NCBI RefSeq assembly: GCF_013204845.1
Contig: NZ_JABMKY010000018.1
Span: forward strand, 121,632-185,631
DNA length: 64,000 bases
Source: Paenibacillus qinlingensis
GTDB lineage: Bacteria > Bacillota > Bacilli > Paenibacillales > NBRC-103111
Direction: 5' to 3'
In this document: in pieces, positions 7,432 to 16,157 of the stretch
Layout: each line of letters opens with the position of its first letter
Numbering within the stretch: position 1 is the stretch's first letter
Program-made: the position numbers and the translations under genes
The notes under the pieces: generated by a model
What the model was told of the DNA's origin: nothing
What the model saw: the letters and a program-made list of their open reading frames with translations, nothing else
Database searches by the model: none

Positions 7432-8349
7432 ATGAGTCGGAGAGCCAAAGATATCTGGTTAGGAATCGCTGTGGCTAATGGTTGCGGAATCATCTTTATG
7501 CTTGTTACTGCGTATATCGTCAAGGTAGCAACAGGTGTGGGAGGGATTCTGATCTTATCGGATTTCGTCTTGCTCCCGTTTATCATGGGGATGATTAATG
7601 CCTATTTCTGGCGAAACCACCGCGTGTCGGTTGGCCCATCTTTTGGTTATGCTTTTCTTAATCTTGTTGTAGGTTTAATTTATAGTTATTTCATGATGGG
7701 CGAGGGGTATATTTGCCTGATCATTGTGGCTCCACTGATCTATCTTTTTATATTACTCGGTGTTCTGGCGGGTAAACTGATGTTTAAATGGAACCATTCA
7801 ACGTTAAACGTCAGTATTCTCTCGGCCATGGCCGTTCTCATCCTAGTCAATATGATGACTGCTCAACCAAGTGAAAGTCAGGTCACAGACCGAATCTTAA
7901 TTCATGCAAAGCCAGAAGTTGTATGGCAGCATGTCACCGCATTTTCACCCATTACGTCAGAACCTGATTATTGGTTATTTAAAATCGGCTTGCCCAGCCC
8001 TGTACAATCCACGGCAGACGGCCATTATGTTGGCGCAGCACGAAAGTGCATTTTCAGCAACGGCATCATTTTCGAAGAGAAGATCGTAGAGTATGAAGAA
8101 AGCCGAAAGCTAACCTTTGCCATAACCAAACTTCCAGATGATCCCGAAATACTAGGGCACTTGAGTTTATCCAAAGGACAATTTATTCTAGAAGACAATG
8201 GTGACGGGACCACGACACTCATCGGCACGAGCTGGTATGATTTGAAAGTGAAGCCATCTCTCTATTTCGATATATGGACCAAAAGCATTATTCGCCATGT
8301 GCATCTCGAAGTTATGGAGCATATGAAGGATTTAGCGGAACAAGCGTAA
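7432..8349 (+). CDS. membrane protein with C-terminal SRPBCC-like domain
   Basis: The first ~145 residues contain four or five hydrophobic helices. The remaining ~160 residues look like a soluble SRPBCC/START-like ligand-binding domain (ILIHAKPEVVWQHVTAF at its start, then IVEYEESRKLTF and LEDNGDGTTTLIGTSWYDL). This pairing fits a family often annotated as polyketide cyclase/dehydrase-like membrane protein; no function is known. The ATG at 7432 is preferred because AAGGGAG (7417-7423) is 8 nt upstream; a GTG at 7423 lies within that site. It converges on the SleB-like gene and shares a terminator. Confidence 0.7.
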   Translation: MSRRAKDIWLGIAVANGCGIIFMLVTAYIVKVATGVGGILILSDFVLLPFIMGMINAYFWRNHRVSVGPSFGYAFLNLVVGLIYSYFMMGEGYICLIIVAPLIYLFILLGVLAGKLMFKWNHSTLNVSILSAMAVLILVNMMTAQPSESQVTDRILIHAKPEVVWQHVTAFSPITSEPDYWLFKIGLPSPVQSTADGHYVGAARKCIFSNGIIFEEKIVEYEESRKLTFAITKLPDDPEILGHLSLSKGQFILEDNGDGTTTLIGTSWYDLKVKPSLYFDIWTKSIIRHVHLEVMEHMKDLAEQA

Positions 8350-8370
8350 CGCAGCAGCCTCTCTAGGACA

Positions 8371-8422
8371 AAAAACACCTCTACACGAGCTCGCTTGGGC
8401 GGCTCCATCTAGAGGTGTTTTT
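8371..8422. terminator. bidirectional terminator between convergent genes
   Basis: A 13-nt arm at 8371-8383 pairs with 8410-8422, with A5 on one side and T runs on the other, so it can serve both the SRPBCC gene (plus) and the SleB-like gene (minus). Confidence 0.8.
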
Positions 8423-8460
8423 TATTTATACATCGCGTTCATCACACGATTTGCACACTA

Positions 8461-9123
8461 TTACTTCGCAAAAATATGATTACCAATCTGTACCGTTTGT
8501 TGACGTGTCCAGATCCAAGAGCTTGTCGCAGTCTTTGGGTTGAAATAGTAGAGTGCGCCACCCGTTGGGTCCCAGCCGCGAACAGCCTCTAAGGCAGCTT
8601 TATAAGCTTGACTATCCGGTGTTAAATTATATTGGCCATCGCTGACTGCCGTAAAAGCACCACTCTCGAACACGATACCTTGAATGGTATTCTCGAACTG
8701 ACTGGATTTTAACCGGTTCATAACGACCGCTCCAACAGCTACTTGACCCTGATAGGATTCTCCGCGTGCCTCACTGTAAATGACTTTAGCCAGCATATCG
8801 AGCTCTGCTTGATTCACCGTGAATTTTTGCAAGTACTCCCACGTTTTCGCACCAACGATTCCGTCCACGCTAAGTCCATAATTCGTTTGGAAGTTACGAA
8901 CTGCCGCGGCTGTAATCGGACCATATTTTCCATCTATAGAAGGCTCATATATGCCTAAAGTTTTTAGTCGGAATTGTGCGTCCCATACGTCACCATTTTG
9001 TGTGCCTTGCTTTAAAGTCGTAGCTTCTGCTGCGGATGCCTTCGGGCTCCACGTTCCTGCATTCATCCCTAAACCAAAGGAAGCTACGAGTGCGACTACG
9101 ACTAGTTTTTTAATCAACATCAT
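8461..9123 (-). CDS. SleB-like cell wall hydrolase with peptidoglycan-binding domain
   Basis: A secreted 220-residue protein. The signal peptide spans about residues 1-33 (MMLIKKLVVVALVASFG... ending ASAAEA). A PG_binding_1 domain (about 40-95, with LKTLGIYEPSIDGKYGP and VDGIVGAKTW) and a Hydrolase_2 domain (about 105-220, with AKVIYSEARGESYQGQVAVG) follow. That order and the conserved glutamate in YSEARGE match the spore cortex-lytic enzyme SleB/CwlJ group, which cleaves cortex peptidoglycan at germination. Start 9123 is chosen because AAGGGGAG lies 6 nt upstream; a longer frame to 9204 would bury the signal peptide. Confidence 0.85.
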   Translation of the reverse strand: MMLIKKLVVVALVASFGLGMNAGTWSPKASAAEATTLKQGTQNGDVWDAQFRLKTLGIYEPSIDGKYGPITAAAVRNFQTNYGLSVDGIVGAKTWEYLQKFTVNQAELDMLAKVIYSEARGESYQGQVAVGAVVMNRLKSSQFENTIQGIVFESGAFTAVSDGQYNLTPDSQAYKAALEAVRGWDPTGGALYYFNPKTATSSWIWTRQQTVQIGNHIFAK

Positions 9124-9283
9124 CTTCATCTCCCCTTTCGCTTTCCTCAGTATAGGTGCCAGTATACCTCGTCTCAACCCGCAGTTTTTGGAAATGTAAG
9201 TCAATCCCTTGGGGCAGTAAGGGTCAGGAGGGTTGAATTTTTGAGCAAAATGAGTGAATTAATCACTTGTTTTTCCATCAAAA

Positions 9284-9322
9284 GGAAAAAGCCCGAGACT
9301 GCCATGAAGGCAATCCCGAGCT
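9284..9322 (-). terminator. terminator of acnA
   Basis: On the minus strand AGCTCGGGATTGCC pairs with GGCAGTCTCGGGCT around TTCA, followed by five T residues. Confidence 0.85.
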
Positions 9323-9354
9323 TTGTGTGTGTGTTTTGCTGGATATTATAATGA

Positions 9355-12072
9355 TTAGTTTTTGTTTTCTGCAAGAATCGAACGAAGAACCGTTTGCAGG
9401 ATACCACCATTACGGTAGTAGTCTACGTCTACCAAGCTATCCAAACGCACAAGAGCTGTGAATTCGAAGCTAGTGCCATCTTCACGAGTTGCAGTAACTT
9501 TTACTGTGGAACCTGGTTGAACATCGTTGCTAAGGCCAGTGATGTCGAATGTTTCGCGACCCGTAATACCTAGTGTTTTCCAGCTTTCGCCGTTAACGAA
9601 TTGAAGTGGAAGAACGCCCATTCCAACAAGATTACTACGGTGGATACGCTCGAAGCTTTCCGCGATAACAGCTTTAACGCCTAACAAGAAAGTACCTTTT
9701 GCTGCCCAGTCACGGGAAGATCCAGTTCCGTACTCTTTACCTGCGATAACGACAAGGTTTTGGCCTTCAGCTTGATACTTCATGGAAGCATCGTAGATGG
9801 ACTCCACTTCGCCAGTTGGCAAGTAAGTTGTTACGCCGCCTTCAGTTCCTGGTGCCACTTGGTTACGAATACGAATGTTCGCGAACGTACCGCGCATCAT
9901 CACTTCGTGGTTACCACGACGGGAACCGTAGGAGTTGAAGTCTTCTCTTTTTACACCATGGTTAATCAAGTATTGGCCTCCAGGGCTGTCTACTTTGATG
10001 TTACCAGCTGGGGAGATGTGATCCGTTGTAACGGAATCGCCCATAAGTGCTAGTGTTTTTGCGCTGCGGATATCTGCGATATCATCAAGAACTGTTCCTA
10101 AGTCTGTGAAGAACGGAGGCTCTTGGATATACGTGGAGTTCGTATCGAACTCATACAGATCGCCTTCAGGGATTTGAATTTGGTTGAAACGCTCATTCGC
10201 GCGGAATACGTTGCTGTATTTGTCGCGGAACATGTCAGGGCTCATAGCAATGTTAAGAGCATCTTGAATCTCTTGGTTTGTAGGCCAGATGTCTTTCAAG
10301 TAGACAGGTTTGTTAGTATGGTCATAACCGATAGGATCTGTCGCAAGATCGATGTTTACAGTACCTGCAAGAGCATAAGCAACAACGAGTGGAGGTGATC
10401 CAAGGTAGTTCGCTTTTACTTGTGCGTGAACGCGGCCTTCGAAGTTACGGTTACCGGAGATAACAGCAGCAACTGTCATATCGTTGTCGATAATCGCTTT
10501 GCTTACTTCGTCTGGAAGCGGACCGGAGTTACCGATACAAGTTGCACAGCCGTAACCAGCAACGTGGAAGCCAAGAGCTTCTAGGGACTCAAGAAGTCCT
10601 GCTTTGATCAGGTACTCAGTAACAACAAGGGAACCTGGTGTCAAAGAGCTTTTTACGAAAGCTGGTTTTTTCAAACCAAGAGCTACCGCTTTTTTCGCTA
10701 CAAGTCCAGCACCGATCATAACGCTTGGGTTGGATGTGTTCGTACAGGAAGTAATCGCCGCGATGACGACTGCGCCAGTACCCATTTTAACTGTTTCGTT
10801 TGGATACACAACATCAACAACTTCAGCCACTTTCTCTTCCGTCAAGCCGTATCCGCCTTTTTCGATCGGTGTACGGATGATAGCGTTGAAAGATTCTTTC
10901 ATGTTCGTAAGTTCTACGCGATCTTGCGGACGTTTAGGACCAGCTAAGCTTGGAACTACCGTGCTAAGATCAAGTTCAAGAACATCTGTGAACACTGGAT
11001 CTGGCGTGCTGTCTGTGCGGAACATGCCTTGTGCTTTGTAATAAGCTTCTACAAGTGCAATTTGCTCTTCCTCACGGCCAGTTGCACGCAAGTAGTTCAA
11101 TGTTTCGTTATCAACAGGGAAGAAACCTATTGTTGCGCCGTACTCAGGAGCCATGTTCGCAACTGTTGCGCGGTCAGCCAAGGAGATGTTGCTTAGTCCA
11201 GGACCGAAGAACTCAACGAATTTACCAACAACGCCTTTTTTACGCAAAATTTGAGTAACCGTCAATGCCAAGTCAGTCGCTGTAGCGCCTTCTGCCAATT
11301 GACCAGTTAATTTGAAACCAACGACGTCTGGAGCTACGAAGTATAGAGGTTGACCAAGCATACCAGCTTCCGCTTCGATACCGCCAACGCCCCAACCTAC
11401 AACACCAAGACCGTTAATCATTGTTGTATGGGAGTCTGTACCTACGAGGGAATCCGGGTACACGACAGTTTCGCCGTCAATTGTTTTCGTTGCTGCAACA
11501 GATGCCAAGTACTCCAAGTTAACTTGGTGAACGATACCTGTTGAAGGTGGCACAGCACGGAAGTTATCGAATGCTGTTTGCGCCCAACGCAAGAAGCGGT
11601 AACGCTCTTCGTTTCTTTCGAATTCTAAGTTAATGTTCATTTCGAGTGCATCCGGGGAACCGAAAGCATCAACCATGACAGAGTGGTCAATTACAAGGTC
11701 AACAGGAACAAGTGGATTAATACGTCTAGGATCTCCACCTTCACGAGCCATAGTCGCACGCATTGCCGCAAGGTCAACGACGACTGGAACACCTGTGAAA
11801 TCTTGAAGAACGATACGAGCAGGAATGAAAGGAATTTCTTTGTTTTCATCGCGGCCTTCAGCCCAGCCAGCGATTTGTTTCACGTGCTCACTTGTAATTG
11901 CGCGACCATCGAATTGACGGACAGCAGCTTCAAGCAATACGCGGATCGAAACTGGCAGATTGCTAATTGTGCCGTGACCTTGACTTTCAAAGTCAGGAAG
12001 GCTGTAATACTGGAACGATTTCGTGCCGACAGTTAACTGCTTACGCACAGAAAAAGAGTCCTTATTGGACAT
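9355..12072 (-). CDS. acnA: aconitate hydratase
   Basis: Interconverts citrate and isocitrate in the TCA cycle; the apo form of this enzyme in Bacilli also binds mRNA. The 905-residue protein matches the AcnA/IRP1 type in length. The 4Fe-4S ligands lie in ITSCTNTSNPSVM and GYGCATCIGNSGPL. Other signatures are DSLVGTDSHTTMINGLGVVGWGVGG and, near the C-terminus, GKEYGTGSSRDWAAKG. GAGGAGG precedes the ATG. It is a single gene with its own terminator, divergent from the Amidase_6 gene across about 230 bp in which no operator is clearly recognisable. Confidence 0.97.
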   Translation of the reverse strand: MSNKDSFSVRKQLTVGTKSFQYYSLPDFESQGHGTISNLPVSIRVLLEAAVRQFDGRAITSEHVKQIAGWAEGRDENKEIPFIPARIVLQDFTGVPVVVDLAAMRATMAREGGDPRRINPLVPVDLVIDHSVMVDAFGSPDALEMNINLEFERNEERYRFLRWAQTAFDNFRAVPPSTGIVHQVNLEYLASVAATKTIDGETVVYPDSLVGTDSHTTMINGLGVVGWGVGGIEAEAGMLGQPLYFVAPDVVGFKLTGQLAEGATATDLALTVTQILRKKGVVGKFVEFFGPGLSNISLADRATVANMAPEYGATIGFFPVDNETLNYLRATGREEEQIALVEAYYKAQGMFRTDSTPDPVFTDVLELDLSTVVPSLAGPKRPQDRVELTNMKESFNAIIRTPIEKGGYGLTEEKVAEVVDVVYPNETVKMGTGAVVIAAITSCTNTSNPSVMIGAGLVAKKAVALGLKKPAFVKSSLTPGSLVVTEYLIKAGLLESLEALGFHVAGYGCATCIGNSGPLPDEVSKAIIDNDMTVAAVISGNRNFEGRVHAQVKANYLGSPPLVVAYALAGTVNIDLATDPIGYDHTNKPVYLKDIWPTNQEIQDALNIAMSPDMFRDKYSNVFRANERFNQIQIPEGDLYEFDTNSTYIQEPPFFTDLGTVLDDIADIRSAKTLALMGDSVTTDHISPAGNIKVDSPGGQYLINHGVKREDFNSYGSRRGNHEVMMRGTFANIRIRNQVAPGTEGGVTTYLPTGEVESIYDASMKYQAEGQNLVVIAGKEYGTGSSRDWAAKGTFLLGVKAVIAESFERIHRSNLVGMGVLPLQFVNGESWKTLGITGRETFDITGLSNDVQPGSTVKVTATREDGTSFEFTALVRLDSLVDVDYYRNGGILQTVLRSILAENKN

Positions 12073-12306
12073 AGGTAGTTCCTCCTCAAATTATAATATC
12101 TAACCATGTCACCAAATTTCATCTAGTGAAACTCGATTTCATAATTCCCTCTACCTCAAGTATAGCGCTTCGCCACGTGTGAGTAAAGATTAATTTCAAT
12201 CATTTTTACCGTCAAAATGTCATATATTGAATCAATTCAAAGCAATTCGGGCTTGTCCTAACAAAACGCATTAAAACCTTAATAAAAGCTAAGGAGGGAT
12301 ACCAAG

Positions 12307-13329
12307 ATGTCCTGGAAAACGGCGCTTTATAATTACGTTCATGCAAAAAACCAGGCTGAGCTTGAGGGCTCATCCGAACCCTTGGAAGCATTTGTCTCGG
12401 ACAGCGCTTATGTACGGAAACAGGATGTCAAGGTGCGAAGGCTCCTGAACAGTTACCGAGAGCGTGACGCTAAGCTGCTGCGCGGAGAAACAAAGCTCCG
12501 TATGCAAGGTATTAAGGAATTACCATATGGTATTATCGCGGATATCCAGTTGCATCGGTTTTTGACCTATCAAATTGGTTTAATAGAACATCAGGAGGAG
12601 CGTATAGAGTCAGAGCGAGTGATCATCGAGCAACAGGCTTTAGGGTGGAAGGTTCAAAGTGCAGAGCTTTTGCAGAGCGAGAAGTCTCAGCCCAGCCGTG
12701 GCCGCAGCTTCCATTTGTCAGAGAATGAAACATTCCTAGACACCCAGCGCAGCTCGCCATCTCTTCCTTATATCAATCCTAGTATACGCAATACGAGTGG
12801 TCTGGAATCCGCTCACCGTAAAATCATTTATAATCGTCCCAAAGCCGTCCAATATGCGGAAAAATGGTGGCAAACACCGAATCCAAATTATGAATATTTT
12901 GAAGTAGATTGCACGAATTATGTCTCGCAATGCCTCTTTGCAGGCGGGGCTCCAATGGACTATACTGGGAAAAGGGAATCAGGCTGGTGGTATGCTGGCA
13001 AAAAAGGGCATCAAGAGCTATGGAGCTATAGTTGGGCAGTTGCCAACAGCTTGCATCATTACTTGGAACGTCCTCATAAGCATGGTTTGACAGGTACAGT
13101 CGTCAAGGACGCCTGGGAGCTACAGCCAGGAGACACGATCAGCTATGACTGGGATGGCGATGGTCGCTTTCAGCACAACACAATCGTGATAGGTAAAGAT
13201 GCCAATGGGATGCCGCTCGTTAATGCGCATACCTTTAATAGCCGTAATCGGTACTGGGCATACAAGGATTCACCTGCTTGGTCGGAACGGACGAAATACA
13301 CGTTCATTCATGTTGCTGATGAAATGTAA
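12307..13329 (+). CDS. amidase domain-containing protein (Amidase_6 family)
   Basis: The 340-residue product has a charged, helix-rich N-terminal region (about 1-170) and a C-terminal Amidase_6 domain (about 180-338). The domain is shown by AVQYAEKWWQ, the nucleophile segment VDCTNYVSQCLFAGGAPM with a likely catalytic Cys, and late histidines in FQHNTIVIGK and NAHTFNSRNRYW. The family is common in spore-forming Firmicutes and resembles NlpC/CHAP-type peptidases; its substrate is unknown. No signal peptide is seen. AAGGAGGGA at 12290-12298 gives a strong start. It lies 39 nt before ddl and may be cotranscribed with it. Confidence 0.8.
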   Translation: MSWKTALYNYVHAKNQAELEGSSEPLEAFVSDSAYVRKQDVKVRRLLNSYRERDAKLLRGETKLRMQGIKELPYGIIADIQLHRFLTYQIGLIEHQEERIESERVIIEQQALGWKVQSAELLQSEKSQPSRGRSFHLSENETFLDTQRSSPSLPYINPSIRNTSGLESAHRKIIYNRPKAVQYAEKWWQTPNPNYEYFEVDCTNYVSQCLFAGGAPMDYTGKRESGWWYAGKKGHQELWSYSWAVANSLHHYLERPHKHGLTGTVVKDAWELQPGDTISYDWDGDGRFQHNTIVIGKDANGMPLVNAHTFNSRNRYWAYKDSPAWSERTKYTFIHVADEM

Positions 13330-13368
13330 GAAGGCATAGAAATTGTAAATACTAGACGGAGGTACGTA

Positions 13369-14511
13369 ATGAGCCGCAAAATACGAATTGGTTTAATTTA
13401 TGGAGGGAAATCCGGTGAGCATGATGTGTCTTTGCAAACAGCATTGGCGGTTATGAAAGCTGTGGATTTCACGAAATATGAGATTACACCGTTTTATATA
13501 TCCAAAAAAGGAGAGTGGAGAAGCGGAGCGCCGCTTCTAGGTCCCGCCCAGTCCAAAGAAGTGCTGACATTCAGTACGGGAGATGCTGGAGCTCCGGCTT
13601 CCAACGCGTTGGCACCGATTTTTGGCGGTATTCAAACAAAAGGTGATGTAGCTGTTTCTTCTATTACATCCGCTGGAGCGGAGGATCTCGGATTAGATGT
13701 CGTTTTCCCGCTTTTACATGGCACGTTCGGGGAAGATGGGACGATTCAAGGACTTTTGGAAATGGCGAACATCCCTTATGTAGGTGCAGGTGTACTGGCT
13801 TCTGCTGTCGGCATGGATAAAGTCATGATGAAAAAGGTTTTTGCGCAGGAAGGACTTCCACAGTGCATTTTCCGTCATTTTACCCGTACCGAGTGGGAAA
13901 AGAACCGCGCGTATCACCTCATGGAGCTGGAAACAGCGATTGGCTACCCATGTTTCGTGAAGCCGGCTAACTTAGGCTCAAGCGTGGGAATTTCCAAAGC
14001 GAGAAATCAAGAAGAGTTGATCGCGGCGGTTGCTTTTGCTTTCCAATATGATCGCAAAGTTATTATTGAAGAAAATATCGATGCTCGCGAAATCGAAGTT
14101 GCCGTTCTGGGGAATGATGAGCCTATCGCTTCCGTTGTTGGTGAGATCGTATCTTCCAATGAATTCTACGATTACAAAGCCAAATATTTGGATGGTAAAT
14201 CAGCGATGATTATTCCTGCCGAGATCTCGCAAGAGGTATCGGATGAGGTCAGAGCGCTGGCTCTTCGTGCGTTCCTGGCGGTTGATGGTAGCGGCTTGTC
14301 TCGTGTGGACTTTTTCTTAGGCAAAATCGATCAAAAGATCTATATCAACGAAATCAACACGATGCCTGGTTTCACGCCGTTCAGTATGTATCCGCTGCTC
14401 TGGCAGGAGACAGGTAAACCCTATAAAGAGCTGCTTGATGATCTGATTCGTTTGGCGCTTGAGCGTCACGCAGCGAAGCAAAATATCCAATATTCTTTTG
14501 ATACGGAGTAG
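13369..14511 (+). CDS. ddl: D-alanine--D-alanine ligase
   Basis: ATP-dependent ligation of two D-alanines for peptidoglycan precursor synthesis in the cytoplasm. The 380-residue ATP-grasp enzyme shows LIYGGKSGEHDVSLQTA at the N-terminus, VFPLLHGTFGEDGTIQG near residue 110, FVKPANLGSSVGISKA in the ATP-grasp core near 200, and INEINTMPGFTPFSMYP at the metal/D-Ala2 site near 325. The length is slightly above that of typical DdlB and closer to the DdlA/VanA-size group. A 105-residue conserved gene follows after 7 nt, suggesting one transcript ending at the 14839 terminator. Confidence 0.95.
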   Translation: MSRKIRIGLIYGGKSGEHDVSLQTALAVMKAVDFTKYEITPFYISKKGEWRSGAPLLGPAQSKEVLTFSTGDAGAPASNALAPIFGGIQTKGDVAVSSITSAGAEDLGLDVVFPLLHGTFGEDGTIQGLLEMANIPYVGAGVLASAVGMDKVMMKKVFAQEGLPQCIFRHFTRTEWEKNRAYHLMELETAIGYPCFVKPANLGSSVGISKARNQEELIAAVAFAFQYDRKVIIEENIDAREIEVAVLGNDEPIASVVGEIVSSNEFYDYKAKYLDGKSAMIIPAEISQEVSDEVRALALRAFLAVDGSGLSRVDFFLGKIDQKIYINEINTMPGFTPFSMYPLLWQETGKPYKELLDDLIRLALERHAAKQNIQYSFDTE

Positions 14512-14518
14512 ATGAGCT

Positions 14519-14836
14519 ATGGGATTTCAAACAGAATTTAATTCAGTTTGTAAGTTTAAGTCCGAACAAGAGCTCTACGAGCTACTGGAGTATGGCCGCG
14601 GCAAAATGGTGAAAAGCGGCTTCCGTGTTTTCCTGACAGGCCAAAAAGTTATCGCATACACGCCTGAGAATCAAGCAATTGCAATTGTTCGTATCGTAGC
14701 TTCTATTGCAGAAATCAATTTTCAAGGTGAAGAGGTTACACAAGTGGAGATGGAGCTCATTCGGCGGTTAACCGAGGAAGAAGCTCGCATTCAGACCTCG
14801 CTTGCATTCGAAATGTTTTTCGGCGAGCAAGCTTAG
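14519..14836 (+). CDS. conserved small protein of unknown function downstream of ddl
   Basis: A 105-residue soluble, acidic protein without a signal peptide or membrane segment. It has predicted alternating beta and helix elements (GFRVFLTGQKVIAYT, AIVRIVASIAEINF, VEMELIRRLTEEEAR). I do not recognise a named family. The gene starts 7 nt after ddl, has codon use like its neighbours and ends at a strong terminator, which supports it being a real cotranscribed gene. Confidence 0.7.
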   Translation: MGFQTEFNSVCKFKSEQELYELLEYGRGKMVKSGFRVFLTGQKVIAYTPENQAIAIVRIVASIAEINFQGEEVTQVEMELIRRLTEEEARIQTSLAFEMFFGEQA

Positions 14837-14838
14837 AG

Positions 14839-14870
14839 AAACACCGACCTTTAGGGGGTCGGTGTTTTTT
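14839..14870 (+). terminator. terminator of the ddl operon
   Basis: AAACACCGACC (14839-14849) pairs with GGTCGGTGTTT (14857-14867), followed by a T run. Confidence 0.9.
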
Positions 14871-14888
14871 GTTTTGCGTCTTTTCCCG

Positions 14889-15118
14889 CCAGCGCAGCTG
14901 CGGGGAAAAGCCAACAATAGCGCCCCAAAAGGGCGCTATTTCCGTGCCCCGGGCTGTCGCTCCGTAGGATAAGGCCCATTTTGGGCATTAAAGTCCTGTG
15001 CGTCAGCTCAGCTGCGAGGAAAAGCCAACAATAGCGCCCGAAAAGGGCGCTATTTCCGTCCCCTGGGCCGTCGAACCGTAGGATAAGGCCCGTTTTGGGC
15101 ATTAAAGTCCTGCGCGCC
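14889..15118 (+). repeat. two tandem copies of a 114-bp intergenic repeat
   Basis: The segment around CCAACAATAGCGCCC at 14911 recurs at 15025 with few changes. Each copy holds a near-perfect hairpin, AATAGCGCCC-NAAAA-GGGCGCTATT, and the run GTAGGATAAGGCCC. No gene is seen. Confidence 0.8.
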
Positions 15119-15144
15119 AGTCTTTTGACCTTACTCTTTAACCA

Positions 15145-15345
15145 AACTCTTGCGTGAGACGTCGGAAATCGCAGTCTCAGTAGCGCACACACACCATTCC
15201 CCCTCTGAGACGTCGAAAATCGACTTCTCAGTCAAACAAACTAGCTGGATTAACGAAACTCTTGTGTGAGACGTCCGAAATCGCAGTCTCAGTAGCGCAT
15301 ACACACCACTCCCCCTCCGAGATGTCGAAAATCGACTTCTGCGTC
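15145..15345 (+). repeat. two tandem copies of a 112-bp intergenic repeat
   Basis: The sequence at 15154 (GTGAGACGTC...) recurs at 15266. Each copy holds hairpin-forming segments such as GAGACGTCG-AAAA-TCGACTTCTC. A fragment reading CTAGCTGGATTAAC at 15241-15254 recalls the 51-62-51 palindromic family. Confidence 0.75.
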
Positions 15346-15534
15346 TTCAAGCTGAGAACTATTTTAAAGTTGTAACTTGTTCAATGGCGAGATAGTTGAC
15401 GCTTAAGGCTACGTTTTCGCAATGGCCCTTCCTATAGTATAAATCAGTATGTATATACGGTTTCTTTTGTCCCTTTCCAATAGAGTGCTAGATTCATATA
15501 ATAGCTTATCCTACTAGAAAGGAAGTGATTATAC

Positions 15535-15966
15535 ATGGAAAAACACACGATCATTAGTACTGACGGCAGTTGGGTGAACGCCATTGAAAACGAGCCAAAT
15601 GAGGCATGGGTGCAGCCGAGAGAAGGTGAAGCTTATGTTTGGGGAGCGAGTGATTCCGATGGGCCAGCAGGAGTGGTCGCCAAAACATTCAAAGTCCACT
15701 CGAAGAAAATTAAGAAAGCCAAGTTATTCCTAGCCGTTGACAACTATGCCATCGTACTCATCAATGGAGTACCGGTGATTATTGACCCACCGCAGGATAC
15801 GGTAGCCTTCTACAATCCAGGGAGAACATTTCATATCGAGCCTTTTCTTCAAAAAGGTGAAAATAATATTGTAATTGCTGGATTTAACTCCCCATCCGAT
15901 GCAAACCGAAGCGTATGCAATCCAGCCGGTATACTTGCACGTATCGAGATTAAATACGAGCATTAA
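15535..15966 (+). CDS. hypothetical protein, possible jelly-roll (galactose-binding-like) fold
   Basis: A 143-residue protein without a signal peptide. The pattern AWVQPREGEAYVWG, then AKTFKVHSKKIKKAKLFLAV, then YAIVLINGVPVI, then FLQKGENNIVIAGFN resembles the sandwich repeats of galactose-binding/CBM-like domains, where a 'V-INGV' loop is common. The function is unknown. AAAGGAAGTG at 15519-15528 precedes the ATG. It stands alone with its own terminator. The upstream region contains TATAAT-like segments near 15500. Confidence 0.6.
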   Translation: MEKHTIISTDGSWVNAIENEPNEAWVQPREGEAYVWGASDSDGPAGVVAKTFKVHSKKIKKAKLFLAVDNYAIVLINGVPVIIDPPQDTVAFYNPGRTFHIEPFLQKGENNIVIAGFNSPSDANRSVCNPAGILARIEIKYEH

Positions 15967-15986
15967 TCAGGCCTTCATCGCATCGT

Positions 15987-16030
15987 ACAACAAACCCTTC
16001 TGACGTTTGGACGTTGATGGGTTTGTTTGT
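15987..16030 (+). terminator. terminator after the hypothetical gene
   Basis: ACAACAAACCC (15987-15997) pairs with GGGTTTGTTTGT (16019-16030), with an inner ACGT-TTGG-ACGT hairpin. Confidence 0.65.
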
Positions 16031-16157
16031 ATGTGCACCTATTCGCTAGGGTAATCTAATTATGAGAAAATTCGGTTTTTGCAGCAACGCCAAGCACCAA
16101 TACAGCCGAAGTAGCCGTACATTTCATATGCAATCGAATCTGGAGGTTAACCCGAAC

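Noticed and set aside
14851..15192. 113-codon minus-strand frame past the ddl operon
   Set aside because: It lies in the 114-bp tandem repeats and encodes a duplicated peptide segment; it also overlaps the terminator.
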